Origin: Mycolicibacterium sp. J2
GTDB lineage: Bacteria; Actinomycetota; Actinomycetes; Mycobacteriales; Mycobacteriaceae
Direction: 5' to 3'
Assembly: GCF_026240945.1 (NCBI RefSeq)
Contig: NZ_JAPFPY010000004.1
Location: 124,001-188,000, forward strand
DNA: 64,000 nt
A program made the position numbers and the translations under genes. The notes under the pieces are model-generated. The model was not told the DNA's origin. It searched no databases and was given only the letters and a program-made list of their open reading frames with translations. The first letter of the stretch is position 1, and every line of letters begins with the position of its first letter. This document shows positions 18,655 through 27,229 of this stretch, one piece after another.

Positions 18655-19806
18655 GTGGCACGCGATTATTACGGTCTGCTCGGCGTGAGCAAGGGCGCCA
18701 GCGATTCGGAGCTGAAGCGCGCCTACCGCAGGTTGGCGCGCGAACTGCATCCCGACGTCAATCCGGACGAGGAGGCGCAGGCGCGGTTCAAGGAGATCAG
18801 CCTGGCCTATGAGGTGCTCTCCGATCCGGAGAAGCGCCGCATCGTCGACTTGGGCGGCGACCCGATGGAGAACGCTGGCGCCGGTGCGGGCGCGGGCGGG
18901 TTCGGTGGTTTCGGCGGTCTCGGTGACGTCTTCGAGGCTTTCTTCGGCGGGGGCGGCGGGTCGCGTGGCCCGATCGGCCGGGTGCGGCCAGGTTCCGATT
19001 CGCTGCTGCGGATGCGCCTGGATCTGTCCGAATGCGCCACCGGTGTCACCAAGCAGGTCACCGTCGATACCGCCGTGCTGTGCGATCTGTGCCACGGTAA
19101 GGGCACGAACGGCACGTCCAGCCCGGTCACCTGCGACACCTGCCACGGCCATGGCGAGGTGCAGACCGTGCAGCGCTCGCTGCTCGGCCAGGTGATGACG
19201 TCGCGGCCGTGCCCGGTGTGCGGCGGCGTCGGTGAGGTGATCCCCGATCCGTGCCACCGCTGCGGTGGCGACGGCCGGGTCCAGGCCCGGCGTGAGGTCA
19301 GCGTGAAGATCCCGGCCGGTGTCGGCGACGGGATGCGGGTGCGGCTCGCGGCTCAGGGCGAGGTCGGCCCGGGCGGCGGCCCGGCCGGCGATCTGTACGT
19401 CGAGGTGCATGAGCAACCGCATGACATCTTCGTCCGCGACGGTGACGATCTGCATTGCACGGTGTCGGTGCCGATGTTCGACGCGGCGCTGGGTACCTCG
19501 GTCACCGTGGAGGACATCCTGGACGGCGCCACCGAGATCACCATCCCGGCGGGTACGCAGCCCGGTTCGGTGACGACGCTGCGCGGGCACGGCATGCCGC
19601 ACCTGCGATCCGGCGTCCGCGGCAACCTGCACGCCCATATCGAGGTGCTCGTCCCGACTCGGTTGGACGCCACCGACACCGACTTGCTGGGCAAACTCAA
19701 GGCGCACCGCTCCCGCGACGTGGCCGAGGTCCGCTCCGCACACGGTGCGTCCTCGACCAACGGCGGCCTGTTCAGCCGCCTGCGGGAAACCTTCTCCGGG
19801 CGTTAG
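18655..19806 (+). CDS. dnaJ2: Molecular chaperone DnaJ2
   Basis: A 383-residue type I J-protein, co-chaperone of DnaK. The J domain carries His32-Pro33-Asp34; a Gly/Phe-rich linker ([18 protein letters not shown]) follows; four CxxCxGxG zinc motifs are present ([32 protein letters not shown]); then the substrate-binding C-terminal domains. GTG 18655 gives the [11 protein letters not shown]-terminus of the family and is preceded by AGAGGG; a TTG six bases earlier is less likely. It follows hrcA, the conserved actinobacterial pairing. Confidence 0.95.
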   Translation: MARDYYGLLGVSKGASDSELKRAYRRLARELHPDVNPDEEAQARFKEISLAYEVLSDPEKRRIVDLGGDPMENAGAGAGAGGFGGFGGLGDVFEAFFGGGGGSRGPIGRVRPGSDSLLRMRLDLSECATGVTKQVTVDTAVLCDLCHGKGTNGTSSPVTCDTCHGHGEVQTVQRSLLGQVMTSRPCPVCGGVGEVIPDPCHRCGGDGRVQARREVSVKIPAGVGDGMRVRLAAQGEVGPGGGPAGDLYVEVHEQPHDIFVRDGDDLHCTVSVPMFDAALGTSVTVEDILDGATEITIPAGTQPGSVTTLRGHGMPHLRSGVRGNLHAHIEVLVPTRLDATDTDLLGKLKAHRSRDVAEVRSAHGASSTNGGLFSRLRETFSGR

Positions 19807-19867
19807 AGCGAGAAGCGGAGCGGGATCGCGCATGTGCCCAGCGAGAAGCGAAGCGGGATCGCGCATG
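19807..19867 (+). repeat. Two 28-bp direct repeats between dnaJ2 and rsmE
   Basis: Two copies (19807-19834 and 19840-19867) differ at one base, G or A in AGCGAGAAGCGRAGCGGGAT, and are separated by 5 bases, giving a 33-base period. They fill the gap from the dnaJ2 stop almost to the rsmE start. The AGCGAAGCG core recalls the units inside mbtF. Each copy also carries CGCGCATG, so the second repeat offers an in-frame ATG upstream of rsmE. Confidence 0.9.
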
Positions 19868-19890
19868 CGGCCAGAGCAAGCGGTCGGAGC

Positions 19891-20625
19891 ATGAGCAGGG
19901 CGCTGTTCTATGTCGACGCCCTGCCCGGGCCAGGCGAGCTCGCCGTCGTCGACGGTGAAGAAGGCCACCACGCGGCCACGGTGCGCCGCTTCCGCCCGGG
20001 TGAGGAACTCGACCTCGGTGACGGTGCCGGCACGGTCGCACACTGTGTCGTCGAGGAGGCCACCAAGGGCAGGCTGGTCGCAAAGGTGCTGTCCATCGCC
20101 ACCATCGCGGCGCCGACGCCACCGGTCACCGTCGTGCAGGCGCTGCCGAAAGCCGAGCGCTCCGAGCTGGCGATCGAATTGGCCACCGAGGCGGGCGCGG
20201 ATGCGTTCGTGGCCTGGCAGGCCCAGCGGTGCGTGGCCCGCTGGGAATCGGGGGCCAAGGTGGACAAGGGTTTGCGCCGGTGGGGCGCGGTGGCCCGTTC
20301 GGCGGCCCGGCAGTCGCGGCGCGCGTACATCCCGACCGTCGACGGGGTGCGCAGCACGGCCGAACTGGCCGGCCGGATCGCCGGGCTGACCGTGGTTCTG
20401 CACGAGTCGGCCACCGTTGCGCTCGCCGATCTCGATGTGGCCCAAGCAGATTCGGTGACGCTGATGGTGGGGCCGGAAGGCGGCATCACCGACGAGGAGA
20501 TCGCCACCCTCACCGGCGCCGGCGCGGTCGCGGTGCGGCTGGGGCCGACGGTGCTGCGCACGTCCACTGCCGCAGCGGTGGCACTCGGTGCGATCGGTGT
20601 GCTGACCGGACGCTGGAATGTCTAG
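19891..20625 (+). CDS. rsmE: 16S rRNA m3U1498 methyltransferase RsmE
   Basis: A 244-residue SPOUT-class methyltransferase that methylates U1498 of 16S rRNA using S-adenosylmethionine. The N-terminal PUA-like part contains [11 protein letters not shown], and the C-terminal knot contains [13 protein letters not shown] and [13 protein letters not shown], the characteristic SAM-binding loops. ATG 19891 starts the family's N-terminus (SRALFYVD); an earlier in-frame ATG at 19834 would add a repeat-derived leader and is unlikely. GGAG lies only a few bases before 19891, a tight spacing. Same order as dnaJ2-Rv2372c in M. tuberculosis. Confidence 0.93.
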   Translation: MSRALFYVDALPGPGELAVVDGEEGHHAATVRRFRPGEELDLGDGAGTVAHCVVEEATKGRLVAKVLSIATIAAPTPPVTVVQALPKAERSELAIELATEAGADAFVAWQAQRCVARWESGAKVDKGLRRWGAVARSAARQSRRAYIPTVDGVRSTAELAGRIAGLTVVLHESATVALADLDVAQADSVTLMVGPEGGITDEEIATLTGAGAVAVRLGPTVLRTSTAAAVALGAIGVLTGRWNV

Positions 20626-20701
20626 TGCATATATTCGAGCCGTTTCGTGTGGGAAACATTCGCTACACAGCGCGGTGACGGGGACTTCATAGCGTCGCGC
20701 C

Positions 20702-22078
20702 ATGAGTACCGCGATCGAGCCCCCGCACAGCGAGATGGTCCGGCTGGCCAACAAACCGCCCTGGTACACGTCACTGTTCGTGCAGTTGGTGGTCGCCATC
20801 GTCGCGGGCATCCTGGTCGGCTGGCTGTGGCCCGAGGTGGGTGGCGCCCTCAAACCGCTGGCCGACGGGTTCATCAAGCTCATCAAGATGCTCATCGCGC
20901 CCATCATCTTCTGCACGGTGGTTCTCGGTATCGCCCATGTGGGCGACCTGAAATCGGTGGGCCGCATCGGGGTGAAGGCGCTCATCTACTTCGAGGCGGT
21001 CACCACCTTCGCGCTGCTCTTCGGACTGGTGGTCGGCAATCTGCTGAAACCGGGCGCAGGGTTCTCCATCGATGCGCAGACGTTGGCCACCGGGGCCGAA
21101 GCGGTGGCCAAGAAGACCAGTAACGGCGAGCTTCCGCACACCGTCGAGTTCCTGCTCAACATCATCCCGACCTCGGTGGTGTCGGCGTTCGCGGAGAACG
21201 CCTTGTTGCAGGTGCTGTTCTTCGCGGTGTTGTTCGGGTTGGCCCTGGCCAAGTTCGGTGAGTCCGGGCCGCCGGTGATCCTGGAGTTCGTCGACCACCT
21301 CAGCCACATCTTCTTCACCGTCATCGGCTGGGTGATGCGTCTGGCTCCGTTGGGGGCGTTCGGGGCGATGGCCTACATCATCGGTCAGTACGGCATCGGT
21401 TCACTGGCCAGCTACGGCAAGCTGATCGCCGCCTGCTACCTGGCAGCGGTGCTGTTCATCCTCATCCTCGCGGTGATCGCGAGGGTCTTCGCCGGGGTGA
21501 ACCTGTGGAAGTTCGTGGTGTACATCAAGGATGAACTGTTCCTGGCGCTCGGCACGGCGTCCACCGAGGTGGTGCTGCCGCGCATCATGGCCAAACTCGC
21601 CAACGCCGGATGCTCGCGCACCACCACGGGTCTGGTGGTGCCCACCGGCTACTCGTTCAACCTGGACGGCGCGACCCTGTACCTGTCGATCTGCGTGTTG
21701 TTCCTGGCCCAGGCACTCGGCGTGGATCTGAGCCTGGGCGAACAGATCACCGCGGTGCTGGTTCTCATGCTCACCTCGAAAGGTATGGCCGGCGTGCCCG
21801 GCTCCTCCTTCCTGGCGTTGTCGGCGACGGTGGCGGCCATCGGGCACGGGGCGATCCCGGTCGCTGCGGTCGCGCTGTTGCTGGGTGCCGACCGGATCAT
21901 GGACTCGATGCGGGTGTCGGTGAACCTCCTCGGCAATTGCGTGGCAACCTTTGTCGTTGCCAACTGGGAGGGCCAGCTGGACAAGGACCGGATGCGCAAG
22001 GTGCTGGCCGGCGAGGACGTGGAACCACTCGCTGACGCGCCCGAGCAGGATGCGGTGACCGTGGGGCCGCGCGACTGA
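20702..22078 (+). CDS. dctA: C4-dicarboxylate:cation symporter DctA
   Basis: A 458-residue SLC1/DAACS transporter for succinate, fumarate or malate with H+ or Na+. It has the family's eight transmembrane helices and two hairpins; diagnostic blocks are KMLIAPIIFCTVVLGIA, the serine-containing hairpin region AGVPGSSFLALSATVAA, and GYSFNLDGATLYLSIC. The start ATG 20702 lies 76 bases after rsmE. The gap includes an AT-rich start (TGCATATATTCG) that may hold its promoter. It is not part of the rsmE operon as known in M. tuberculosis, so it looks inserted here. Confidence 0.92.
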   Translation: MSTAIEPPHSEMVRLANKPPWYTSLFVQLVVAIVAGILVGWLWPEVGGALKPLADGFIKLIKMLIAPIIFCTVVLGIAHVGDLKSVGRIGVKALIYFEAVTTFALLFGLVVGNLLKPGAGFSIDAQTLATGAEAVAKKTSNGELPHTVEFLLNIIPTSVVSAFAENALLQVLFFAVLFGLALAKFGESGPPVILEFVDHLSHIFFTVIGWVMRLAPLGAFGAMAYIIGQYGIGSLASYGKLIAACYLAAVLFILILAVIARVFAGVNLWKFVVYIKDELFLALGTASTEVVLPRIMAKLANAGCSRTTTGLVVPTGYSFNLDGATLYLSICVLFLAQALGVDLSLGEQITAVLVLMLTSKGMAGVPGSSFLALSATVAAIGHGAIPVAAVALLLGADRIMDSMRVSVNLLGNCVATFVVANWEGQLDKDRMRKVLAGEDVEPLADAPEQDAVTVGPRD

Positions 22079-22264
22079 GGGATCCACGGCCACCGGCACG
22101 TCGGCGGCTGTGAAGCGGCCCTCGTCGCGGGGTGCCCGTGAATCACGTCACTCCTGGTCAAAAGGGGCGTTTAACCGGAATGAAACATCCCACCTTTCCC
22201 GTTCTTCATGTCAGACCGGCGCGGGAAACGCCGGTACACGAAGAGGAAAGAAGCGGGAAGCAAG

Positions 22265-22432
22265 ATGAAGAAGTTCGGATTTGTCAGCGTCATCGCGGCC
22301 GGTATGGCGGCCGCCGTCCTGGGTCTGGCCGGCCCGGCTCAAGCCGATGTTGCACACAACCAGTGGGTGCACGACAACGGTCAGAGCGTGAGCGTGCCGC
22401 AGGTCGACACCTCGGTGCACCAGAGCCACTGA
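22265..22432 (+). CDS. Small secreted peptide precursor (55 aa)
   Basis: A 55-residue open frame with a clear signal peptide: MKKFGFVSVIAAGMAAAVLG followed by a hydrophobic run and cleavage after QA in AGPAQADVAH. The mature part would be about 27 residues, rich in His, Val and Ser, with no cysteine. ATG 22265 is preceded by a purine-rich stretch (AGGAAAGAAG). A strong hairpin closes the unit 29 bases after the stop, supporting a real, separately transcribed gene. I recognise no family. Confidence 0.75.
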   Translation: MKKFGFVSVIAAGMAAAVLGLAGPAQADVAHNQWVHDNGQSVSVPQVDTSVHQSH

Positions 22433-22460
22433 CAAGCGCTGACACGCCAGACAACTGTCG

Positions 22461-22495
22461 TTGAGGGCCACCCCGTAATCCGGGGTGGCCCTCAA
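22461..22495 (+). terminator. Strong hairpin terminator after small secreted gene
   Basis: Arms TTGAGGGCCACCCCG (22461-22475) and CGGGGTGGCCCTCAA (22481-22495) are perfectly complementary over 15 bp with a 5-base loop. There is no long T run after it, which is common for mycobacterial hairpin terminators. It separates the small secreted gene from phoH. Confidence 0.8.
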
Positions 22496-22584
22496 CCGTT
22501 GGGTCAGGTCGGTGACCAGCGCTAAACTGGCAACACGTAGTCCAGACCTACTCTTGAGCACAGAAAGCAGGCACGAAACACCAC

Positions 22585-23622
22585 GTGACGCCCCGCGAGA
22601 CGACCGCTGACTCGCCCTCCCGCCAGGTGCGCAGCAGCATCACAGTTCCGCCCGACGCTGTCGTGGGCCTGCTCGGTTCGGCCGACGAGAACCTGCGCAC
22701 CCTCGAGACCCTGCTCGCAGCCGATATCCACGTCCGCGGCAATGCCGTCACACTGTCCGGTGATCCGGCCGAGGTGGCGCTGGCCGAACGTGTCATCGGT
22801 GAGCTGGTGGCCGTGCTGGCGGCCGGTCAGCCGCTGAATCCCGACGCCATCCGGCGCAGCGTGTCCATGATGACCGGGGAAGCCGATGCGTCCCCGGCCG
22901 AGGTGCTCACCTTGGACATCTTGACCAGGCGTGGGAAGACCATCCGGCCCAAGACGGTGAACCAGAAGCGCTATGTCGACGCGATCGACGATCACACCAT
23001 CGTGTTCGGCATCGGGCCGGCGGGCACCGGCAAGACTTATCTGGCGATGGCCAAGGCTGTCGCCGCCCTGCTGTCCAAGCAGGTCAACCGGATCATCCTG
23101 ACCCGTCCGGCGGTGGAAGCCGGTGAGCGCCTTGGCTTCCTGCCCGGCACCCTGACCGAGAAGATCGATCCCTACCTGCGGCCGCTGTACGACGCGCTGC
23201 ACGACATGATCGACCCGGACGTCATCACCAACTTCCTGGCGTCGGGCGTGATCGAAGTCGCGCCGCTGGCGTTCATGCGCGGGCGGACCCTCAACGACGC
23301 GTTCATCATCCTCGACGAGGCGCAGAACACCACCGCCGAGCAGATGAAGATGTTCCTGACCCGGCTCGGTTTCAACTCGAAAATCGTTGTCACCGGCGAT
23401 ATCACGCAGGTCGATCTGCCGGGTGGCCAGGCTTCCGGGCTGCGCGCGGCGATGAACGTCCTGGACGGTATCGACGATATCCACTTCGCCGAGCTCACCA
23501 GCGCCGACGTGGTACGGCACCGGTTGGTCTCGGAGATCGTGGATGCCTATGCTCGCCATGACGATTCGTCCCTGCTGAACCGGGGCCAGCGTCGTTCGTC
23601 GAATGGGCGGCCGCGTAGATGA
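22585..23622 (+). CDS. phoH: PhoH-like ATPase
   Basis: A 345-residue PhoH-family protein matching M. tuberculosis PhoH1 in length and position. An N-terminal KH-like part precedes the ATPase domain with Walker A GPAGTGKT near residues 147-154 and Walker [10 protein letters not shown]. Members are ATP-dependent nucleases/helicases tied to RNA metabolism; the pairing with ybeY just downstream is widespread and supports a role in rRNA maturation. The GTG start at 22585 gives the usual N-terminus. Confidence 0.94.
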   Translation: MTPRETTADSPSRQVRSSITVPPDAVVGLLGSADENLRTLETLLAADIHVRGNAVTLSGDPAEVALAERVIGELVAVLAAGQPLNPDAIRRSVSMMTGEADASPAEVLTLDILTRRGKTIRPKTVNQKRYVDAIDDHTIVFGIGPAGTGKTYLAMAKAVAALLSKQVNRIILTRPAVEAGERLGFLPGTLTEKIDPYLRPLYDALHDMIDPDVITNFLASGVIEVAPLAFMRGRTLNDAFIILDEAQNTTAEQMKMFLTRLGFNSKIVVTGDITQVDLPGGQASGLRAAMNVLDGIDDIHFAELTSADVVRHRLVSEIVDAYARHDDSSLLNRGQRRSSNGRPRR

Positions 23623-23683
23623 GCGGAGTTTGCGGAGCGAATCAACAGCTGGCATGCGGGACCCGAGCCTGCGAGGGAGCCGC

Positions 23684-24220
23684 ATGAGCATCGAGGTCTC
23701 CAACGAATCCGGGTACGACGTATCCGAGGAAGAGCTCATCAGCGTCGCCAAGTTCGTCATCGGCCAGATGGACGTCAACCCGGCAGCCGAGCTGTCGATG
23801 GTGTTGCTGGACACGGCGGCGATGGCCGACCTGCACATGCGCTGGATGGACCTGCCCGGGCCCACCGACGTGATGAGCTTCCCGATGGACGAATTGGAGC
23901 CGGGCGGGCGGCCCGACGCCGCCGAGCCGGGTCCGTCGATGTTGGGCGATATCGTGTTGTGCCCGGAATTCGCCGCCAAACAGGCCGAACAAGCCGGGCA
24001 TTCGCTCGGTCAGGAGCTGGCGTTGTTGACGGTGCACGGAGTCTTGCACCTGCTCGGCTACGACCATGCCGAACCTGACGAGGAGAAAGAGATGTTCGCC
24101 CTGCAGCGGCGCCTGCTCGAGGAGTGGGTGGCCGATCAGGTGCAGACCTATCGCCAGGATCGGCAGACCGAGAAGGATCGACGGCTGCTCGACAAGTCGC
24201 GATACTTCGACGCACCGTGA
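23684..24220 (+). CDS. ybeY: Endoribonuclease YbeY (rRNA maturation)
   Basis: A 178-residue metalloprotein of the UPF0054/YbeY family, needed for 16S rRNA 3'-end processing and ribosome quality control. The zinc motif [11 protein letters not shown] (His118, His122, His128) is complete. ATG 23684 has GAGGGAG upstream and matches the family N-terminus; the frame is open further upstream but that stretch is a repeat-like leader (GAGCGGAGTTTGCGGAGCGAA). The stop overlaps the next gene as GTGA. Confidence 0.94.
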   Translation: MSIEVSNESGYDVSEEELISVAKFVIGQMDVNPAAELSMVLLDTAAMADLHMRWMDLPGPTDVMSFPMDELEPGGRPDAAEPGPSMLGDIVLCPEFAAKQAEQAGHSLGQELALLTVHGVLHLLGYDHAEPDEEKEMFALQRRLLEEWVADQVQTYRQDRQTEKDRRLLDKSRYFDAP

Positions 24221-25506
24221 CAGGGGTGGCCGCGCTGCTGGGTGCGATCTTCCTGGTCGGCCTGGGCGGGTTGTTCGCCGCGGTGGATGCCGCCATCGGT
24301 ACGGCGTCCATCGCCAGGGTCGACGAGATGGTGCGTGAGGAGCGGCCGGGTGCGACCCGGCTGGCTCAGGTCATGGCCGACCGGCCCCGCTACATCAACC
24401 TCGTGGTGCTGTTGCGCATCGCCTGCGAGGTGAGCGCGACCGTGCTGCTGGTCTCGTATCTGGATGGCTACCTCGGTGTCGGGTGGGGGTTGGTGGCCGC
24501 GGCCGCGATCATGGTGGTGGTCAGCTTCGTGGCCATCGGAGTGGGGCCGCGCACCGTCGGGCGACAGAACGCCTACAGCATCGCGTTGGCCGCTGCCCTT
24601 CCGCTGCAGGCCATTTCGGTGCTGCTGACACCGATCAGCCGGCTGCTGGTGCTGATCGGCAACGCGCTCACCCCCGGCCGTGGCTTCCGCAATGGCCCGT
24701 TCGCTTCCGAGATCGAGCTGCGTGAGGTCGTCGATCTTGCCCAGCAGCGCGGCGTGGTGGCCGACGACGAGCGCAAGATGATCCAGTCGGTGTTCGAACT
24801 CGGTGACACCCCGGCCCGTGAGGTGATGGTGCCCCGCACCGAGATGGTGTGGATCGAAGGCGACAAGACCGCCACCCAGGCCACCTCGCTTGCGGTGCGC
24901 AGCGGGCACTCCCGGCTGCCGGTGATCGGCGAGAACGTCGACGACGTGGTGGGCGTGGTCTATCTGAAAGACCTGGTGCAGCACTCGTATTCGTCGGGTG
25001 GGCGGTTCGACACCCGAGTGGGTGAGTTGATGCGGCCCGCGGTGTTCGTGCCCGACTCCAAGCCGTTGGACGCCCTGCTGCGTGAGATGCAGCGCGACCG
25101 TAACCATATGGCGCTGTTGGTCGACGAGTACGGCGCGATCGCCGGGCTGGTCACCATCGAGGACGTGTTGGAGGAGATCGTCGGCGAGATCAACGACGAA
25201 TACGACGCCGGTGAGGTGGCGCCCTGGGAAGAAGTGGGCGACGGACAGTTCCGGGTGTCGGCGCGGTTGCCGATCGAAGATCTCGGTGAGCTGTACGAGG
25301 AGCTGGAGATCGGCGAGGACCTGGAGGTCGACACCGTCGGTGGGCTGCTCGCCCACGAATTGGGCCGGGTGCCGCTTCCCGGTGCCGAGGTGACCTGGGA
25401 TGGTTTACGGTTGCGCGCCGAGGGCGGACCGGATCACCGCGGTCGGGTGCGGATCGGCACGGTGCTGATCAGTCCGGACAAGACGGAAGAAGAGGAAGCG
25501 CAATGA
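24217..25506 (+). CDS. CorC/HlyC-type membrane protein with CBS pair
   Basis: A 429-residue protein with an N-terminal DUF21/CNNM membrane domain (three to four helices within residues 1-140), a tandem CBS domain in the middle ([49 protein letters not shown]) and a C-terminal CorC_HlyC domain. Family members are linked to Mg2+/Co2+ efflux or tolerance. The GTG start overlaps the ybeY stop, and its own stop overlaps the next start as ATGA. It is the orthologue by position of Rv2366c. Confidence 0.92.
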   Translation: MTGVAALLGAIFLVGLGGLFAAVDAAIGTASIARVDEMVREERPGATRLAQVMADRPRYINLVVLLRIACEVSATVLLVSYLDGYLGVGWGLVAAAAIMVVVSFVAIGVGPRTVGRQNAYSIALAAALPLQAISVLLTPISRLLVLIGNALTPGRGFRNGPFASEIELREVVDLAQQRGVVADDERKMIQSVFELGDTPAREVMVPRTEMVWIEGDKTATQATSLAVRSGHSRLPVIGENVDDVVGVVYLKDLVQHSYSSGGRFDTRVGELMRPAVFVPDSKPLDALLREMQRDRNHMALLVDEYGAIAGLVTIEDVLEEIVGEINDEYDAGEVAPWEEVGDGQFRVSARLPIEDLGELYEELEIGEDLEVDTVGGLLAHELGRVPLPGAEVTWDGLRLRAEGGPDHRGRVRIGTVLISPDKTEEEEAQ

Positions 25507-25817
25507 GTCTGTCCGAGGAGGACGCCAAGCTGGTGGTGCTGGCCCGCGGTGCGATGGGCCGGGCCGAGGCCACCCAAGGTGCCGCGGTGCGCGATCAGGA
25601 CGGTCGTACCTACGCCGGTGCCCCGGTCGCCCTGTCGGCGCTCACCCTGACCGCGCTGCAGGCCGCCGTGGCCGCGGCGGTGTCGAGCGGGGCCGTCGGC
25701 CTGGAAGCTGCAGTGCTGCTGGGTGGTTCGGCCGAGGACGCGGGTGTCGCGGCGGTGCGGGAGCTGTCGCCGGCGGCGGCCGTCATCGTCACCGACCGGG
25801 CGGGCAACCCCGCATGA
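25503..25817 (+). CDS. Cytidine-deaminase-fold protein lacking zinc ligands (Rv2365c-like)
   Basis: A 104-residue protein resembling the first half of a cytidine deaminase: [14 protein letters not shown] corresponds to the G-x-x-x-x-G-N-V-E stretch, followed by an alpha helix where the catalytic CAE box should be but reads TALQAA, and no PCxxC motif follows. It is therefore probably not a deaminase. It is coupled by ATGA overlaps to both corC and era, in the position of Rv2365c. A structural or regulatory role near Era is possible but not shown. Confidence 0.8.
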   Translation: MSLSEEDAKLVVLARGAMGRAEATQGAAVRDQDGRTYAGAPVALSALTLTALQAAVAAAVSSGAVGLEAAVLLGGSAEDAGVAAVRELSPAAAVIVTDRAGNPA

Positions 25818-26716
25818 CAGCCGAATTCCGCTCCGGCTTCGTCTGTTTCGTCGGCCGGCCCAACACCGGTAAGTCGACGTTGACCAACGCGCTGGTGGGG
25901 CAGAAGGTTGCCATCACCTCCAACCGGCCGCAGACCACCCGGCACACCATCCGCGGCATCGTGCACCGTGAGAACTTCCAGATCATCCTGGTCGATACGC
26001 CGGGTTTGCACCGCCCGCGCACGCTGCTCGGACAGCGGCTCAACGATCTGGTCAAGGACACCTACTCCGAGGTCGACGTCATCGGCCTGTGCATCCCGGC
26101 CGACGAGAAGATCGGCCCCGGCGACCGCTGGATCTACCAGCAGATCCGCGCCGTCGCTCCCAAGACGACGCTGATCGCCATCGTCACCAAGATCGACAAG
26201 GTCGCCAAGGACCGGGTGGCCGAGCAACTGCTGGCGGTCAGCGAATTGGTCGGGCCCGACGTCGAGATCGTGCCGGTGTCGGCCACCGCCGGTGAGCAGC
26301 TCGATGTGCTCACCGACGTGCTGGTGGCCAACCTGCCGCCCGGCCCGGCGTACTACCCCGACGGTGAACTCACCGACGAACCCGAAGAAGTCCTGATGGC
26401 CGAGCTGATCCGGGAGGCAGCGCTGGAGGGGGTGCGCGACGAACTACCGCACTCGCTGGCCGTGGTGATCGAGGACGTGGAGCAGCGCGAGGACCGCGAC
26501 GACCTGATCGACGTGCACGCCGTGCTCTACGTCGAACGCGACAGCCAGAAGGGCATCGTGATCGGCAAGGGTGGCGCCCGACTGCGTGAGGTCGGGACCG
26601 CGGCGCGTACCCAGATCGAGAAGCTGCTGGGCACCAAGGTGTACCTGGATCTACGCGTCAAGATCGCGAAGAACTGGCAGCGGGACCCGAAACAGCTTGG
26701 GCGGCTTGGCTTCTAG
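25814..26716 (+). CDS. era: GTPase Era, ribosome assembly factor
   Basis: A 300-residue Era GTPase that binds the 3' end of 16S rRNA during 30S assembly. G1 GRPNTGKST, G3 DTPG and G4 in the form TKID (rather than NKxD) are present, as is the C-terminal KH domain with IGKGGARLREVG. It overlaps the previous gene by ATGA and ends the phoH-ybeY-corC-Rv2365c-era operon. The conserved set is a functional group for rRNA processing and ribosome maturation. Confidence 0.96.
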   Translation: MTAEFRSGFVCFVGRPNTGKSTLTNALVGQKVAITSNRPQTTRHTIRGIVHRENFQIILVDTPGLHRPRTLLGQRLNDLVKDTYSEVDVIGLCIPADEKIGPGDRWIYQQIRAVAPKTTLIAIVTKIDKVAKDRVAEQLLAVSELVGPDVEIVPVSATAGEQLDVLTDVLVANLPPGPAYYPDGELTDEPEEVLMAELIREAALEGVRDELPHSLAVVIEDVEQREDRDDLIDVHAVLYVERDSQKGIVIGKGGARLREVGTAARTQIEKLLGTKVYLDLRVKIAKNWQRDPKQLGRLGF

Positions 26717-26734
26717 GGGTTGCGCCAGCTGCCG

Positions 26735-27214
26735 TCAGCCCGGGATGCCGTAGACCGCCACGACGACGCTGCGGTCCAGACTGTTGAGCGACCACACGCC
26801 CATCTGGGTGTTGGCGCAGTTGCTCATGATCGCCATGTAGTCCGGGCGGTAGTACCACTGGTTCATGATCTCGATACCGTTGATGGCCAGCGCCGGGTTG
26901 ATCGCGACGGTCTGCGACACCGTGCCCTTGTAACCGGCGGCGTTGGCCCGCGACTGCGGGGTGGAACCGTCCGACCCCAGGTCCCCGTCCAGAGCCCGGT
27001 TGTTCAGCACGTCATTGGCGTGCCATTCGGCCGCCAGTTGCAGCTGCGGGTTCTTGGTCACGTCGTTGGTGCAGCCGGCCTGATGCTGGATGGTGTAGAC
27101 GTTGGCGATCACGCTGTTGTTGAGCCGGATGTTGTCGGCATGGGCGGCCGGCGCCGCGACGACCGCGCCGGCAACGACGGTGAGCACGGGCACGGCACGG
27201 CGGATCGCGATCAT
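26735..27214 (-). CDS. Secreted CAP (SCP/PR1-like) domain protein
   Basis: A 159-residue exported protein: signal peptide residues 1-26 (ending AHA before DNIRL), then a CAP-superfamily domain with AAEWHANDVL, GYKGTVSQTVAIN and a terminal WSLNSLDRSVVVAVYG block. The canonical histidine/glutamate pair is only partly conserved, so activity is uncertain; the two cysteines (GCTND and SNCAN) probably form a disulfide. It is convergent with era and downstream of amiA2 on the same strand. A -10-like TAATCT lies nine bases before ATG 27214. Confidence 0.85.
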   Translation of the reverse strand: MIAIRRAVPVLTVVAGAVVAAPAAHADNIRLNNSVIANVYTIQHQAGCTNDVTKNPQLQLAAEWHANDVLNNRALDGDLGSDGSTPQSRANAAGYKGTVSQTVAINPALAINGIEIMNQWYYRPDYMAIMSNCANTQMGVWSLNSLDRSVVVAVYGIPG

Positions 27215-27223
27215 GGTCTGCAG

Positions 27224-27229
27224 AGATTA
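27224..27229 (-). promoter_or_regulatory. -10 element of the CAP-domain gene
   Basis: TAATCT on the minus strand ends nine bases before the ATG, leaving a leader of two or three bases at most. It overlaps the last codons of the upstream amidase gene, so the CAP gene has its own promoter. Confidence 0.45.

Noticed and set aside
17488..20985. An 1165-codon open frame on the minus strand opposite hrcA-dnaJ2-rsmE
   Set aside because: All three + strand genes have clear family motifs; the antisense frame is low in hydrophobic structure and rich in His/Gln/Arg, as expected for a shadow.
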